Position numbers and translations under genes: made by a program | NCBI GenBank assembly: GCA_038210495.1 | Contig: JBBQWR010000041.1 | Location: 1-56,614 of the forward strand | Direction of reading: 5' to 3' | DNA from: JBBQWR01 sp038210495 | GTDB lineage: Bacteria; Planctomycetota; Planctomycetia; Pirellulales; DATAWG01 | Length of the DNA: 56,614 bases | In this document: positions 12,101 to 20,155 of the stretch, piece after piece | Layout: the number at the start of each line of letters is the position of its first letter | Position numbering within the stretch: the stretch's first letter is position 1 | The notes under the pieces: generated by a model | What the model was told of the DNA's origin: nothing | The model's database searches: none | What the model saw: the letters and a program-made list of their open reading frames with translations, nothing else

Positions 12101-13399
12101 ACGCTGGCTCAAGCGGAATTGGCAAAAACGGCTCCAGCCGCGGGACGCGAAGACGAACGAGAGACGCTGGCGCGGCGTCAAGCGACGGCCGGTGTCGCAC
12201 TGCTGAGATGCGAAGCGGCGGATCGCGTCTGGCCACTGTTGAAGATGAGCGAGGATCCCAGCGTTCGCTCCTATTTAATCCACTGGGCTGGCCCCTTGGG
12301 CTGCGACCGCCGGCCGCTCCTAGAACACTTTGAGCGCGAGTCCGACGCGAGCATTCGCAGCGCGCTGATTCAAATGCTCGGCGAGTTCACCGAGTCCCAC
12401 TTCCCGGCCGCCGAGCGCGCCGCGTTGATCGACAAGTTGCTGGTTGCCTTCCAAACGGAGCCGGACCCCAGCGTTCATGCCGCGACGTATTGGCTGCTGC
12501 GCCAATGGAAGCAGGGGGATCGTGTTTCGGCCATCGCCGACAAATTTAGCCATCGGCCCGTGCGCGCGGCGGATCGACCGCGGTGGTTCGTCAATTCGCA
12601 AGGCCAGACGTTCGTGACGCTGCCCGGCGGCCAGTTCACGATGGGATCGCCGGAAACCGAGCCGAGCCGCTTCGCCAACGAGACGCCGCATCGCGTTCGC
12701 CTCGGGCGGCAGTTTGCCGTGGCCGCTACGCTCGTAACTCGGGCCCAGTACCGCGCGTTTCAGCAGGACGCCAAGACGATTTCGCTAAACGAAGATCAGC
12801 CGTTGGCGTTGGTCGTTCGCACGGACGATTCGCCGCAGACGGCCGTCACCTGGTACGAAGCGGCCCAGTATTGTAATTGGCTCAGCCGCCGCGAGGGATT
12901 GCCCGAGTGCTACGAACCCAATGCGAGCGGCGAATTTGCGCATGGTATGAAAGCCAAGGACGGCTATCTCGAGCTCGCCGGTTATCGGCTTCCGACCGAA
13001 GCGGAGTGGGAATACGCCTGCCGAGCGGGCACGACGACGAGCCGCTATTTCGGAAACAGCGCCACGCTCCTGCCCAGCTACGCTTGGTATGCCGCCAATG
13101 GCCAAGATCGAACGTGGCCAGTCGCGAGTCTGAAGCCGAACGATTTCGGACTGTTTGACATGCTGGGCAATGCGTACCAGTGGTGCGACGAGGAAAACAT
13201 GCCCTATCACGCGCAAGCGGGCAAGGTCGTCGACGACGTGGCATCGAACAGACCGCTCGCCGATCTGATGAGCCGGATCCTGCGCGGCGGCATGTTTGAC
13301 GCCACCGCGCACTCCGTCCGCTCAGCCTGTCGCGGCGCCTTCAAGCCGAACACCCGACTGAACTTCGTCGGTTTTCGCCCCGTTAGGACTTGTCCTTGA
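9200..13399 (+). CDS. Ser/Thr protein kinase fused to STAND-like NTPase and FGE-sulfatase-like domain
   Basis: A 1399-residue multidomain signalling protein. Residues ~30-290 are a Hanks-type kinase: glycine loop LGQGGFG (37-43), ATP lysine K60, catalytic HRD (152-154), DFG (172-174) and the TPAYMSPEQA activation segment, so the kinase looks active. A P-loop GPSGCGKS (427-434) and a LIVLDQFEQW Walker B (~500-511) resemble the novel STAND NTPase 1 family. A single hydrophobic segment lies at ~843-864. A helical, probably repeat-like stretch follows. Residues ~1135-1398 match the formylglycine-generating-enzyme (SUMF1) fold, from LPGGQFTMGS to NFVGFRPV, but I do not see the paired catalytic cysteines, so this part may bind ligand rather than oxidise. 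The start is the ATG at 9200. It lies 102 bases after the surface-protein gene on the same strand; a functional link is not shown. Substrates are unknown. Confidence 0.9.
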   Translation: MDESPKTIILPLQGVGSAGAEPVLVQRIGRFRVERVLGQGGFGLVYLAVDEQLSRRVAIKVPHARLISEPAAIESYLREARIVANFDHPNIVPVFDVGVSEQFPCYIVSKYIDGTDLSERLKQGPLSLVEAVELTASVADALQYAHKHRLVHRDIKPANILLDHDGQPYVTDFGLAVQDQDVTRSPSLAGTPAYMSPEQARGEGHRLDGRSDIFSLGIVMYEMLVGDRPFRAESRQALIKLIDSVDVRPPRQIDDRIPKELERICLKSLSKRASERYTTAKDMADDLRHWIASLESPRGRADDRPPSAEQAAERELALALARLGQEALIAHRTPSAPSSEGGPTASGAGSQSKGSQPSLGNLSSDNAALKIVPKGLRSFDAHDADFFLELLAGPRDRDGLPESIRFWKLRIEQTDPDDTFCVGLIYGPSGCGKSSLIKAGLLPRLSANVIPIYIEATADETESRLLNGLRKRCPDLAPGLGLKETLFDLRRGDGLPKGKKVLIVLDQFEQWLHAKNEEQDIELVHALRQCDGGRVQCLLMVRDDFWMAATQFMRELEIRLMEGQNSAAVDLLPRRHAEKVLTAFGRAFGAIPEDPREITSEQKQFVAQAIAGLADEGKVVCVRLALFAEMVKNKPWTPAALKAVGGTEGVGVTFLEETFSSPAAPPEHRYHQKAARAVLKALLPESGSDIKGHMQSSDVMLAASGLTKPIKDFHELIRILDADLRLITPTDPEGATGDDVDGSPTRPSDANASSSRGSRYYQLAHDYLVPSLRQWLTRKQQETRRGRAELLLAERAAAWNAVPENRRLPSLMEFARIRLLTQRKNWSERQRKMMAKGGWTHSARVGLLAAVLTLIATAGAVMRGSLIHGQRLASAQLLADSLVTADIVQVDGLLKSLGDYRPEAIPILETKFTGANAESDQRLWLAAALLPDTDKEAYLLDRLLGLSGQRVTLVCDAILPAAKDKVITLAQAELAKTAPAAGREDERETLARRQATAGVALLRCEAADRVWPLLKMSEDPSVRSYLIHWAGPLGCDRRPLLEHFERESDASIRSALIQMLGEFTESHFPAAERAALIDKLLVAFQTEPDPSVHAATYWLLRQWKQGDRVSAIADKFSHRPVRAADRPRWFVNSQGQTFVTLPGGQFTMGSPETEPSRFANETPHRVRLGRQFAVAATLVTRAQYRAFQQDAKTISLNEDQPLALVVRTDDSPQTAVTWYEAAQYCNWLSRREGLPECYEPNASGEFAHGMKAKDGYLELAGYRLPTEAEWEYACRAGTTTSRYFGNSATLLPSYAWYAANGQDRTWPVASLKPNDFGLFDMLGNAYQWCDEENMPYHAQAGKVVDDVASNRPLADLMSRILRGGMFDATAHSVRSACRGAFKPNTRLNFVGFRPVRTCP

Positions 13400-13414
13400 A
13401 TTAACGTGACGGTT

Positions 13415-13437
13415 AATCGGCGCTTAGAGCGCCGATT
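13415..13437. terminator. Palindrome between convergent genes, possible bidirectional terminator
   Basis: A perfect 10-bp stem (13415-13424 with 13428-13437) with a 3-base loop lies between the kinase gene and the convergent peroxidase gene and covers the peroxidase stop codon. No T-run follows on either strand, so intrinsic termination is uncertain. Confidence 0.4.
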
Positions 13438-13942
13438 TGAGCGCCGTGAGCGCCGCGTCGTAATTCGGCTCGTCGGCCACTTCCTTGACTAGCTCGGCGT
13501 GAATCACTTTGCCGTTTTTGTCGAGCACGAAAATGCTCCGGGCGAGCAATTTCAGCTCGTCGATCAGCACGCCGTAGTCCTGACCGAATTTGCGATCTTG
13601 ATAGTCGCTGCCGACTCGCATCGCTTTGATTCCCTCGGCGCCGCAGAAGCGGTTTTGAGCGAACGGCAGGTCGAGACTCACGGTCAGGGCGTTGACGCGA
13701 TCGCCGAGTCCGGTCAATTCGTCGTTGAATTTTTTGGTCTGCTTGGCGCACACGCCCGTGTCGAGCGACGGCACGACGCTGAGCAGCGACGGCTTGCCTT
13801 TGAGATCGGCGAGCGTGATCGGCTTGAGACCCCCCTCGAAATAAAACACCTTGAAGTCGGGCGCCTGCTGGCCGACCTCGATGGGCTCGCCGACGAGCGT
13901 GAGCGGGGTGCCCTTGAATGTGACGGCGCCGTGACGGGACAT
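13424..13942 (-). CDS. tpx: Thiol peroxidase (atypical 2-Cys peroxiredoxin, Tpx)
   Basis: A 172-residue peroxiredoxin that would reduce hydrogen peroxide and alkyl hydroperoxides in the cytoplasm using thioredoxin. The peroxidatic cysteine is C65 in the Tpx motif SLDTGVCAKQTKKF, and a second cysteine C100 in NRFCGAEG sits where the Tpx resolving cysteine is expected; the ~35-residue spacing matches the family. The length is typical and there is no signal peptide. A GAGG ribosome site precedes the ATG at 13942. It is a single gene convergent with the kinase gene and divergent from the DUF433 gene. Recognition is firm at family level. Confidence 0.93.
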   Translation of the reverse strand: MSRHGAVTFKGTPLTLVGEPIEVGQQAPDFKVFYFEGGLKPITLADLKGKPSLLSVVPSLDTGVCAKQTKKFNDELTGLGDRVNALTVSLDLPFAQNRFCGAEGIKAMRVGSDYQDRKFGQDYGVLIDELKLLARSIFVLDKNGKVIHAELVKEVADEPNYDAALTALKSAL

Positions 13943-14162
13943 AATTAAACCTCGATTTGGACGTTAGTTGGGATTAAGCGAAATGATCGACGTGGCTGCT
14001 CAGCGGTAAGTATCTCGCGTGAACGATGCTTTGCAAAGGGGCTCGCGGTTCGTGCCCGGCGGCTCGCGCGTGAAAAGGCCGGCCTGGATTTGTACTTGCG
14101 GGCTAACCAGATGTAGAATGATCGAGACAGCGATCAAAATAGGTGGATCGGAGTTTATCAGA

Positions 14163-14450
14163 ATGGTACACATCGAAAAAACACCTGGCACGTGCGGAGG
14201 CCGCGCGCGGATCGCCGGCCATCGAATTCGGGTAATGGACATCGTGCATTGGCACGAGAAACGGGCCTACTCTCCCGATGAAATCGTAGCCATGTATCAG
14301 GGAATCGGCTTGGGGGATGTGTACGCCGCCTTGGCCTATTACTTCGACAACATGGAAGAAATCAACGAGGACTTCCGATCTGCCGAACGAGCCGCGGAAG
14401 AATTCGAGAAACGTCAGCCATCTCGGCTGAGGGAGAAGTTGCGTGGCTGA
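14163..14450 (+). CDS. DUF433-family antitoxin-like protein
   Basis: A 95-residue protein of the DUF433 (VapB-like) family: the core around RIAGHRIRVMDI followed by YSPDEIVAMYQG and LGDVYAALAYYFDN is characteristic, as is the charged C-terminal tail. The ATG at 14163 has a GGAG site about nine bases upstream and was preferred to in-frame codons further upstream. DUF433 proteins usually precede and neutralise a DUF5615 PIN-like toxin. Here the stop overlaps a GTG that starts the remains of such a toxin (next entry). The gene probably once formed an antitoxin-toxin operon and is now an orphan antitoxin. The toxin-neutralising role comes from family knowledge, not from this sequence. Confidence 0.85.
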   Translation: MVHIEKTPGTCGGRARIAGHRIRVMDIVHWHEKRAYSPDEIVAMYQGIGLGDVYAALAYYFDNMEEINEDFRSAERAAEEFEKRQPSRLREKLRG

Positions 14451-14653
14451 TCATCAGCGGACTAGACCACGCGGGCATCGTGTTTTGCTTGCCCTCCAAA
14501 TATTCGATCGGTGACTTTCTTCATAACCTGAGTTTATTGCACGGCGTTTACGGCCCTGATGAAATGCGTGACCGCATTGATTTCTATAATTTGCAACATC
14601 GGCTGATTGCAAAAAAAGCTGAAGTGATGGCAACCGTCGCTCCCCTACTCTAA
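14443..14653 (+). pseudogene. Remnant of DUF5615 PIN-like toxin, internally deleted and frameshifted
   Basis: A GTG at 14443 overlaps the antitoxin stop by eight bases, has a GGGAGAAG ribosome site at 14431-14438 and begins V-A-D-H, like many DUF5615 toxins, but its frame stops after about 24 codons. In the +1 frame from 14459 to a TAA at 14651-14653 there is a good DUF5615-like C terminus containing HAGIVFCLPSKYSIGDFL and YGPDEMRDRI. The middle of the toxin (roughly 60-70 residues by comparison with typical family length) is missing. I read this as an internal deletion plus frameshift that inactivated the toxin while the antitoxin stayed intact. Confidence 0.7.
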
Positions 14654-14725
14654 ATTAAGTTTTATTCATTTCGGGCGAAGCTCGCGCTTTCTACCGATCT
14701 CGCCACTCTCCCCGGAGCCCTCCTC

Positions 14726-15778
14726 ATGCAACGCCGCCAATTCCTCAAGCACTCCGCCGTCGCCGCGGGCGCCGTCGCCGTCTCCAATGCCACGGGGCCC
14801 TTGCTCTTGGGCACGGAAGACAAGGCCGGCTCGAAGACTGTCGTGATCGGCGAGGGGGAACACAAGTACGAATGTCATCACGGCTGGGGCGAACTGCCCG
14901 CGAGCATCAAATGGGAAACGACCCACGGCGTGACGATCGACGAGGCCGGATTCATCTATATCAAGCATCAAGGTCACGGCGGCAAGACGATGGACACGAT
15001 CGTCGTGTTCGACCCGACTGGCAAGTTCGTCCGCTCGTTCGGAAAGGAATATTATCCGGGCGGCCACGGCATCGACATCCGCAAGGAAAGCGGCGAGGAA
15101 TTTTTATATCTCTGCGACGTGCATCATTGCACGGTCAATAAAACGAATCTGAAGGGCGAGCCAGTCTGGAGCTTCGACTATAAGAAAATGCCCGAGACTT
15201 ATAAGGAGCCGGGCAAGTTCAAGCCCACGAACGTGGCCTTTCATCCCGACGGCGGCTTTTATGTCGGCGACGGCTATGGCTCCCATTTCATTCATCAGTT
15301 CGACAAAGACGCCAAGCTGATCCGCACGTTCGGCGGCGAAGGCACGGAGCCCGGAAAGTTCAAGACGCCGCACGGTCTGTGGGTCGATCATCGGCCGGGC
15401 CGCGAGCCGACGCTGGTCGTGGCCGATCGGGCCAACGCGCGGCTGCAATACTTGTCGCTGGACGGCAAGCCGCTGAGCATTTTGAAGGACGTGCTGTTCC
15501 CGGCCCATTTCGACATTCGCGGCGACGTGCTGCTCGTGCCCGATTTGCACGCCCGAGTCTCGCTGTTCGACAAGGACAACAAGGTGATCGTGCATTTGGG
15601 AGACGACGCGGCCTGGATCGCGGAAGTGAAGAAATTTCAGGTCCGCATGGATCCGAGCCGCTGGGTCGCCGGCAAGTTCGTGCATCCTCACGACGCCTGC
15701 TTCGACAAAGACGGCAACATTTTCGTGACCGAATGGGTCGACACGGGCCGCGTCTCGCTGCTTCGAAAGGTGGCATGA
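14726..15778 (+). CDS. Tat-exported six-bladed beta-propeller (NHL-type) protein
   Basis: A 350-residue protein with a twin-arginine signal (RRQFLKHSAVAAGAV at the N terminus), so it is probably exported folded. The body has NHL-like propeller repeats with phrases such as GKFVRSFGKEYYPGGHGID, FHPDGGFYVGDGYGSH and GKFKTPHGLWVD, resembling the peptidyl-alpha-hydroxyglycine lyase-like branch of beta propellers. No catalytic assignment is made: the fold is clear but the substrate is not. The ATG at 14726 follows a pyrimidine-rich leader with GGAG at about 14717. The gene stands alone, followed by a hairpin repeat, then sppA. A carbohydrate- or metabolite-linked periplasmic role would be a guess. 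Confidence 0.8.
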   Translation: MQRRQFLKHSAVAAGAVAVSNATGPLLLGTEDKAGSKTVVIGEGEHKYECHHGWGELPASIKWETTHGVTIDEAGFIYIKHQGHGGKTMDTIVVFDPTGKFVRSFGKEYYPGGHGIDIRKESGEEFLYLCDVHHCTVNKTNLKGEPVWSFDYKKMPETYKEPGKFKPTNVAFHPDGGFYVGDGYGSHFIHQFDKDAKLIRTFGGEGTEPGKFKTPHGLWVDHRPGREPTLVVADRANARLQYLSLDGKPLSILKDVLFPAHFDIRGDVLLVPDLHARVSLFDKDNKVIVHLGDDAAWIAEVKKFQVRMDPSRWVAGKFVHPHDACFDKDGNIFVTEWVDTGRVSLLRKVA

Positions 15779-15860
15779 TGGGTCTATCCCGCGATTGTCG
15801 GCAGAATCATCCACGGACAAGAAAAAGCGAATTCCGCCGACGGGTCGCGCAATGGTTTGA

Positions 15861-15962
15861 AGAGGGACTAGGGGCGATGGGACTAGGGATTAGGGAACGA
15901 CGCACGACGAAGCCGTGCCGCGTCCGCTTCCCGAGTCCCTAGCTCCAACATCCCTAACCCCT
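15861..15962. repeat. Intergenic inverted repeat with CTAGGGA tags
   Basis: G-rich tags of the type GGGACTAGGGATTAGGGA on the left face C-rich complements (GAGTCCCTAGC, ATCCCTAACCCC) on the right, giving an imperfect long hairpin between the propeller gene and sppA. The tags resemble those at 49718-49797 and, more loosely, the terminal array at 56466-56614. Confidence 0.65.
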
Positions 15963-15999
15963 TGTCCCCGTCGCACTACAAATTCACGAGGTAACGATT

Positions 16000-17214
16000 A
16001 TGTCCCCTTCGCCCACCAGTCCCGGCCGTCCTGGCAGTCCGACGCCGATTTTTCAGTCGGGCTCGACGCCGACCGCCGGCGCCGGAACTTATACCGACGC
16101 CGGTCAAGCTGGCTTTGCTCATGGTGGAATGGCCGGCACGGGCGCCACGGGGCAATCGATGCCTCCACGCGAGCCGCCTCCGCCACGATTCATGCGTGGC
16201 GCCGGCGGTCCATCGCGGCGCTGGCTCGGCCGGCTCGGCTGGTTCGCCTTCTTCATCGCCCTGCTCGCGATGTGGTCGATGTACAACAATTACCGGAGTT
16301 ACTTTCAATCGAACCCCGGCATCGAAGAGCGCTACTACTCGCTCTCGCAAACGGCGAGCGACAAGGTCGCGATCATCGACGTCGAAGGACTGATCACCCA
16401 TCAAGACGGCTTCGCGAAGTGGCAAGTCGATCGCGCGCTGGCCGATGAGAGCGTAAAGGCGATCGTGCTGCGCGTCGATTCTCCCGGCGGCACGGTCACC
16501 GGCAGCAATTATCTGTATCACCAGCTCACGCAGTTGGCGAAGAAGCGCGATATCAAGCTGGTCGTGAGCATGGGAGGCGTTTGCGCGAGCGGCGGTTACT
16601 ATATTTCAATGGCCGTGGGAGACACGCCGGATAGCATTTACGCCGAGCCGACGACTTGGACAGGCTCGATCGGCGTCGTGATCCCGCATTACAACCTGTC
16701 GGGTATGTTGGAAAAATACAATGTGTCCGACGATTCGATCGTCAGCAACCCGCTCAAGCTAACCGGCAGCCTGACCTACAAAGGCACGCCCGAGATCGCC
16801 GACAAGCAGCGCAAGATTTTGCAAGAATTGGTGGACGACAGTTTTCACGATTTTAAAGAGATCGTGAAAAGCGGCCGGCCCAAGTATCGCACCGATGCCG
16901 CCGCGCTGGACACCATCGCCACGGGTCAAGTGTTCACCGCCAATCAAGCGAAGCAAAACGGCTTGGTCGACCAGATCGGATATCTGGAGGACGCGATCGA
17001 CCAGGCGATCAAGATCAACAAACTCAACAGGGAAGACGTGCGGGTCGTAAAATACCGTAAGCCGAAGGGGCTATTGGACGACGTGCTCGGCGGGGCCCTG
17101 GGTAAAAGCCAGGGCGGCGGCCTGAGCATGAACGGTCTGTTGGACCTGGCCACGCCCCGGGCCTATTTCATCTGGACGTCGCTGCCGGCGCTGGCAGCGG
17201 CCGGCGGGCAATAG
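16000..17214 (+). CDS. sppA: Signal peptide peptidase SppA (serine-lysine membrane protease, S49)
   Basis: A 404-residue S49 peptidase that would digest cleaved signal peptides at the cytoplasmic membrane. The N terminus (1-75) is Pro/Gly/Ser-rich and cytosolic-looking, followed by one membrane segment (~79-95, WFAFFIALLAMW). The protease domain shows VLRVDSPGGTVTGS, the nucleophile S197 in GGVCASGGYYIS, and K261 in GSLTYKGTPE as the probable general base. The length fits the short, single-domain form of the family. A GAGG ribosome site lies ten bases before the ATG at 16000. The Pro-rich extension is unusual compared with better-known members. It ends 16 bases before a hairpin repeat. Confidence 0.92.
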   Translation: MSPSPTSPGRPGSPTPIFQSGSTPTAGAGTYTDAGQAGFAHGGMAGTGATGQSMPPREPPPPRFMRGAGGPSRRWLGRLGWFAFFIALLAMWSMYNNYRSYFQSNPGIEERYYSLSQTASDKVAIIDVEGLITHQDGFAKWQVDRALADESVKAIVLRVDSPGGTVTGSNYLYHQLTQLAKKRDIKLVVSMGGVCASGGYYISMAVGDTPDSIYAEPTTWTGSIGVVIPHYNLSGMLEKYNVSDDSIVSNPLKLTGSLTYKGTPEIADKQRKILQELVDDSFHDFKEIVKSGRPKYRTDAAALDTIATGQVFTANQAKQNGLVDQIGYLEDAIDQAIKINKLNREDVRVVKYRKPKGLLDDVLGGALGKSQGGGLSMNGLLDLATPRAYFIWTSLPALAAAGGQ

Positions 17215-17230
17215 GGCTAGAAATAACGTC

Positions 17231-17268
17231 GGGTGCCCGGGGCGGGAGGCGCTTCGCCGAAGCCCCGG
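17231..17268 (-). repeat. GGGGCTTCGGCGAAGC-type repeat, copy 1
   Basis: Read on the minus strand this copy has CCGGGGCTTCGGCGAAGC followed by GCCTCC and CCCGGGC-like bases. It matches the copy at 19984-20023 in opposite orientation, so the two flank rnr as an inverted pair. The remaining 17269-17494 stretch before rnr shows no recognised element. Confidence 0.7.
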
Positions 17269-17494
17269 TTTGGCTCCCCCGGCATGATATTGAATCGAGG
17301 CTTCTCGTCGCGGCGCCACTCCCCGGGCGACTCGCGGGGGGCTAAGATTGCGACATCCGCCAGGGCGTGATCGAGCTTCGCCGATCGCCGGCCATGGGCC
17401 GCATGGCGTCGCCGTCTAGCCACATCGCCGCAACAAATACAACAATCCGGCGAGGCGCCAACGCCCGCCGCAAGAACCACAATTCTGGAACGAA

Positions 17495-19921
17495 ATGAAA
17501 ACATCCGAGTACGAATCCCAAATCCGACTGCATGTCGGTCAACCGAACTACCAGCCCGTCAAACCGCGGGTCATCGCCAAGAAACTGTGCGTCAAAGAAG
17601 ATAACCTGTCTGATTTCAAACGGGCCCTGAAGCGACTCATCAAGTCGGGCGACATCGCCTATGGCCCCAACCATTTGGTCATGCAGCCGACGGCGCTTGT
17701 GAAAAAGCCGCCGGCCGCCAAAGAGGGCGCCACCGCTGAACAGCCTGACGTCGCCGCCGGCGATTCCGATCGTGGCGCCGAAGCCAGCGATCCATCGCAA
17801 CCGGAATCGGACAAGAAGAAGAAGTCGAAACACAAGAAATCCGCCGGCAACGACTCCAGCGGCGGCCGCAGCGTGGCTGCCAACCATGTCACGGGCACAT
17901 TCCGCCGCGCCCAGGCTGGATTCGGCTTCGTGCGTCCAGCCAATTCCGTGCCCGGCGCCGATCGCAAGCTGGATGTCTTCATACCGGCCGATCGCGCGCT
18001 CGACGCCTCGAGCGGCGACACGGTGCTCGTGCGATTGGAAAAACATCGCGACGTTCGCCGTCCTAACCCGGTTGGCGAGGTGATCGAAGTTCTGGAGCGC
18101 GACACGCGGCAGTTCGTCGGCACGTACTTCGAGTCTTCCGGCAGCGCGTTCGCTCAGGTCGATGGCACGCTGTTCGTCCGGCCGATCTTGCTCGGAGATC
18201 CCGGCGCCAAGAATGCCAAGCCGGACGAAAAAGTCGTGTTCGAAATGGTGCGATTTCCCACGCACGCGCACGACGGCGAAGGGGTGATCGTCGAGGTGCT
18301 CGGCGCCCGCGGCGATCCGGGGGTCGACACGCTGTCGATCATTCGCGAATTCAATCTGCCCGAGGCGTTTCCCGACGACGTGATGGACGACGCCCGCCAG
18401 CAGGCCGAAAAATTCGACGAGACCATCAGCGGCCGGCGCGTCGATTTGACTCAGGCGACGATTATCACGATCGACCCGGTCGATGCTCGCGATTTCGATG
18501 ACGCGATTTCGCTGGAGCGAATCGAAAAGGGTCATTGGCGGCTCGGCGTGCACATCGCCGATGTGTCGCATTTCGTGCGAGCCAAAAGCCCGCTCGATCG
18601 CGAGGCCTACCAGCGGGCGACGAGCGTATATCTGCCCGACCGAGTGCTGCCGATGCTGCCCGAAATCATCTCGAACAATCTGGCCAGCTTGCAGCCTGAT
18701 CGGGTGCGGTATACGAAGACCTGCTTCATCGAGTTTTCGGCCGAGGGGGCCGTGATCGGCGCCGAGACCCAGTCGTCCGCAATCAAAAGCAGCCGGCGAT
18801 TCACGTATGAGGAAGTCGACGATTTTCTGGCCGATCGCGACTCCTGGCGCGAGAAGCTCACGTCGGAGGTGTACGATCTGCTCGCGAGAATGCACGAGCT
18901 GGCGATGCTGCTTCGGGCGCGGCGGTTCAAGCGCGGCGCGCTCGAACTGTCGATGAAAGAGGTCAAGGTCGATCTCGATAACGACGGCCGGGTCAGCGGC
19001 GCCCATGTCGCGCTCAACACCGAGAGCCATCAGATCATCGAGGAGTTCATGCTGGCCGCGAACGAAGCGGTGGCCGAGACGCTCGAGAAGGCAGGGCTGC
19101 TGTTTCTCCGCCGCGTGCATTCCGATCCCGACCCACGAAAGTTGGAATCGCTAACCGAGTTCGTCACCGATCTGGGCTTCGAGACAGACAGCCTCGTGAG
19201 CCGGTTCGCCTTGCAAAAGCTGCTCGCCCGCGTGGCCGGCGCGCCAGAGCAGCACGCGGTCAACTACGCCGTGCTTCGCAGTCTGCAGCGGGCCGTTTAT
19301 AGCCCGGCCGAAGATGGGCACTACGCCCTGGCCAGCGATTGCTATTGCCACTTCACGTCGCCAATTCGCCGCTATCCCGACCTGACGATCCACCGCCTGT
19401 TGGATCAATTGCATCACGGCCGCAAGCCGGCGAACAACCTGGAAGAAATCGCCCGAGTCGGCGAGCATTGCTCCGATCGCGAGCAGCGAGCCGAGAAGGC
19501 CGAACGCGAACTGACGAAGCTCAAGCTACTCATCTATATGAGTCAGCGAGTCGGCGAAGAGCTCGACGGCGTCGTGACCGGCGTCGAGGAGTTCGGCCTG
19601 TTCGTGCAAGGCGTCAACTTGCCGGCCGAGGGACTGGTTCGCGTGTCGTCGCTGGCCAACGATTTTTACCGCTACGATCGCAAGTCGCATTCGCTGACCG
19701 GCAATCGCACGGGCAATGCGTTTCGGCTGGGCGATCTGGTTCGCGTGTCGGTCGCCCGAGTGGACGTCGACCGGCGGGAACTCGATTTCCGTTTGATCGC
19801 CCACGGCGGCCGGGCGGTGCAAGCCGGCTCGGACCAGCCGCCGCGAAACAAACACGCGAAATCGAAAGCCGGCCCTCGCGGCACGACCCGCACCGGCGCC
19901 AAACGCCCCAAGCGACGATGA
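17495..19921 (+). CDS. rnr: Ribonuclease R (RNB-family 3'-5' exoribonuclease)
   Basis: An 808-residue exonuclease that degrades structured RNA from the 3' end in the cytoplasm. Order of domains: a winged-helix-like N terminus (~1-70), a Lys/Ser-rich linker (~75-125), cold-shock OB folds (~130-300), the RNB catalytic domain (~310-640) with VDARDFDDAISL (acidic metal ligands, ~327-338) and CHFTSPIRRYPDLTIHR near 618, an S1 domain (~688-770) with GVEEFGLFVQG, and a basic tail ending KRPKRR. Length and order match RNase R better than RNase II. The ATG at 17495 begins with KTSEYE. The basic, low-complexity linker after the winged helix is longer than in Escherichia coli. The gene is flanked by inverted copies of one repeat family (17231-17268 and 19984-20023). 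Confidence 0.93.
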   Translation: MKTSEYESQIRLHVGQPNYQPVKPRVIAKKLCVKEDNLSDFKRALKRLIKSGDIAYGPNHLVMQPTALVKKPPAAKEGATAEQPDVAAGDSDRGAEASDPSQPESDKKKKSKHKKSAGNDSSGGRSVAANHVTGTFRRAQAGFGFVRPANSVPGADRKLDVFIPADRALDASSGDTVLVRLEKHRDVRRPNPVGEVIEVLERDTRQFVGTYFESSGSAFAQVDGTLFVRPILLGDPGAKNAKPDEKVVFEMVRFPTHAHDGEGVIVEVLGARGDPGVDTLSIIREFNLPEAFPDDVMDDARQQAEKFDETISGRRVDLTQATIITIDPVDARDFDDAISLERIEKGHWRLGVHIADVSHFVRAKSPLDREAYQRATSVYLPDRVLPMLPEIISNNLASLQPDRVRYTKTCFIEFSAEGAVIGAETQSSAIKSSRRFTYEEVDDFLADRDSWREKLTSEVYDLLARMHELAMLLRARRFKRGALELSMKEVKVDLDNDGRVSGAHVALNTESHQIIEEFMLAANEAVAETLEKAGLLFLRRVHSDPDPRKLESLTEFVTDLGFETDSLVSRFALQKLLARVAGAPEQHAVNYAVLRSLQRAVYSPAEDGHYALASDCYCHFTSPIRRYPDLTIHRLLDQLHHGRKPANNLEEIARVGEHCSDREQRAEKAERELTKLKLLIYMSQRVGEELDGVVTGVEEFGLFVQGVNLPAEGLVRVSSLANDFYRYDRKSHSLTGNRTGNAFRLGDLVRVSVARVDVDRRELDFRLIAHGGRAVQAGSDQPPRNKHAKSKAGPRGTTRTGAKRPKRR

Positions 19922-19927
19922 GCAGGC

Positions 19928-20056
19928 AAAAGGCTAGAGGTGAGAGGCAAGAGGACGCGCGGTCTGCGGCGAAATCCGCTTGAACCGGGGCTTCGGCGAA
20001 GCGCCTCCAGCCCGGGCCACCCGTCTTCCTTTAGCCTTTAGTCTCTCGCCTTGAGC
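19928..20056. repeat. Composite hairpin 3' of rnr with nested GGGGCTTCGGCGAAGC copy
   Basis: An outer imperfect inverted repeat (AAAGGCTAGAGGTGAGAGGC on the left, TTTAGTCTCTCGCCTTGAGC and neighbouring bases on the right) encloses a copy of the element CCGGGGCTTCGGCGAAGC at 19984-20023. It starts seven bases after the rnr stop codon. The rest of the gap to gcvT (20057-20155) shows nothing recognisable. Confidence 0.65.
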
Positions 20057-20155
20057 CTGCGTTTCCCGGCCCTGGCAGCCGTGAGATGAACCGCTACAAT
20101 ACCTTCGGGCAGCAGTTGGGCGCTTCGTGGTTCCTTGACATCTTGGCGAGATTTG

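Noticed and set aside
12585..13399. Diversity-generating retroelement target in the FGE-like C terminus
   Set aside because: FGE/C-lectin-like ends can be such targets, but no reverse transcriptase or template repeat lies in the window.
17342..19120. A 592-codon open frame on the minus strand opposite rnr
   Set aside because: It lies opposite a clear RNase R gene with all domains intact; long antisense frames are common in G+C-rich DNA and its translation shows no family motif.
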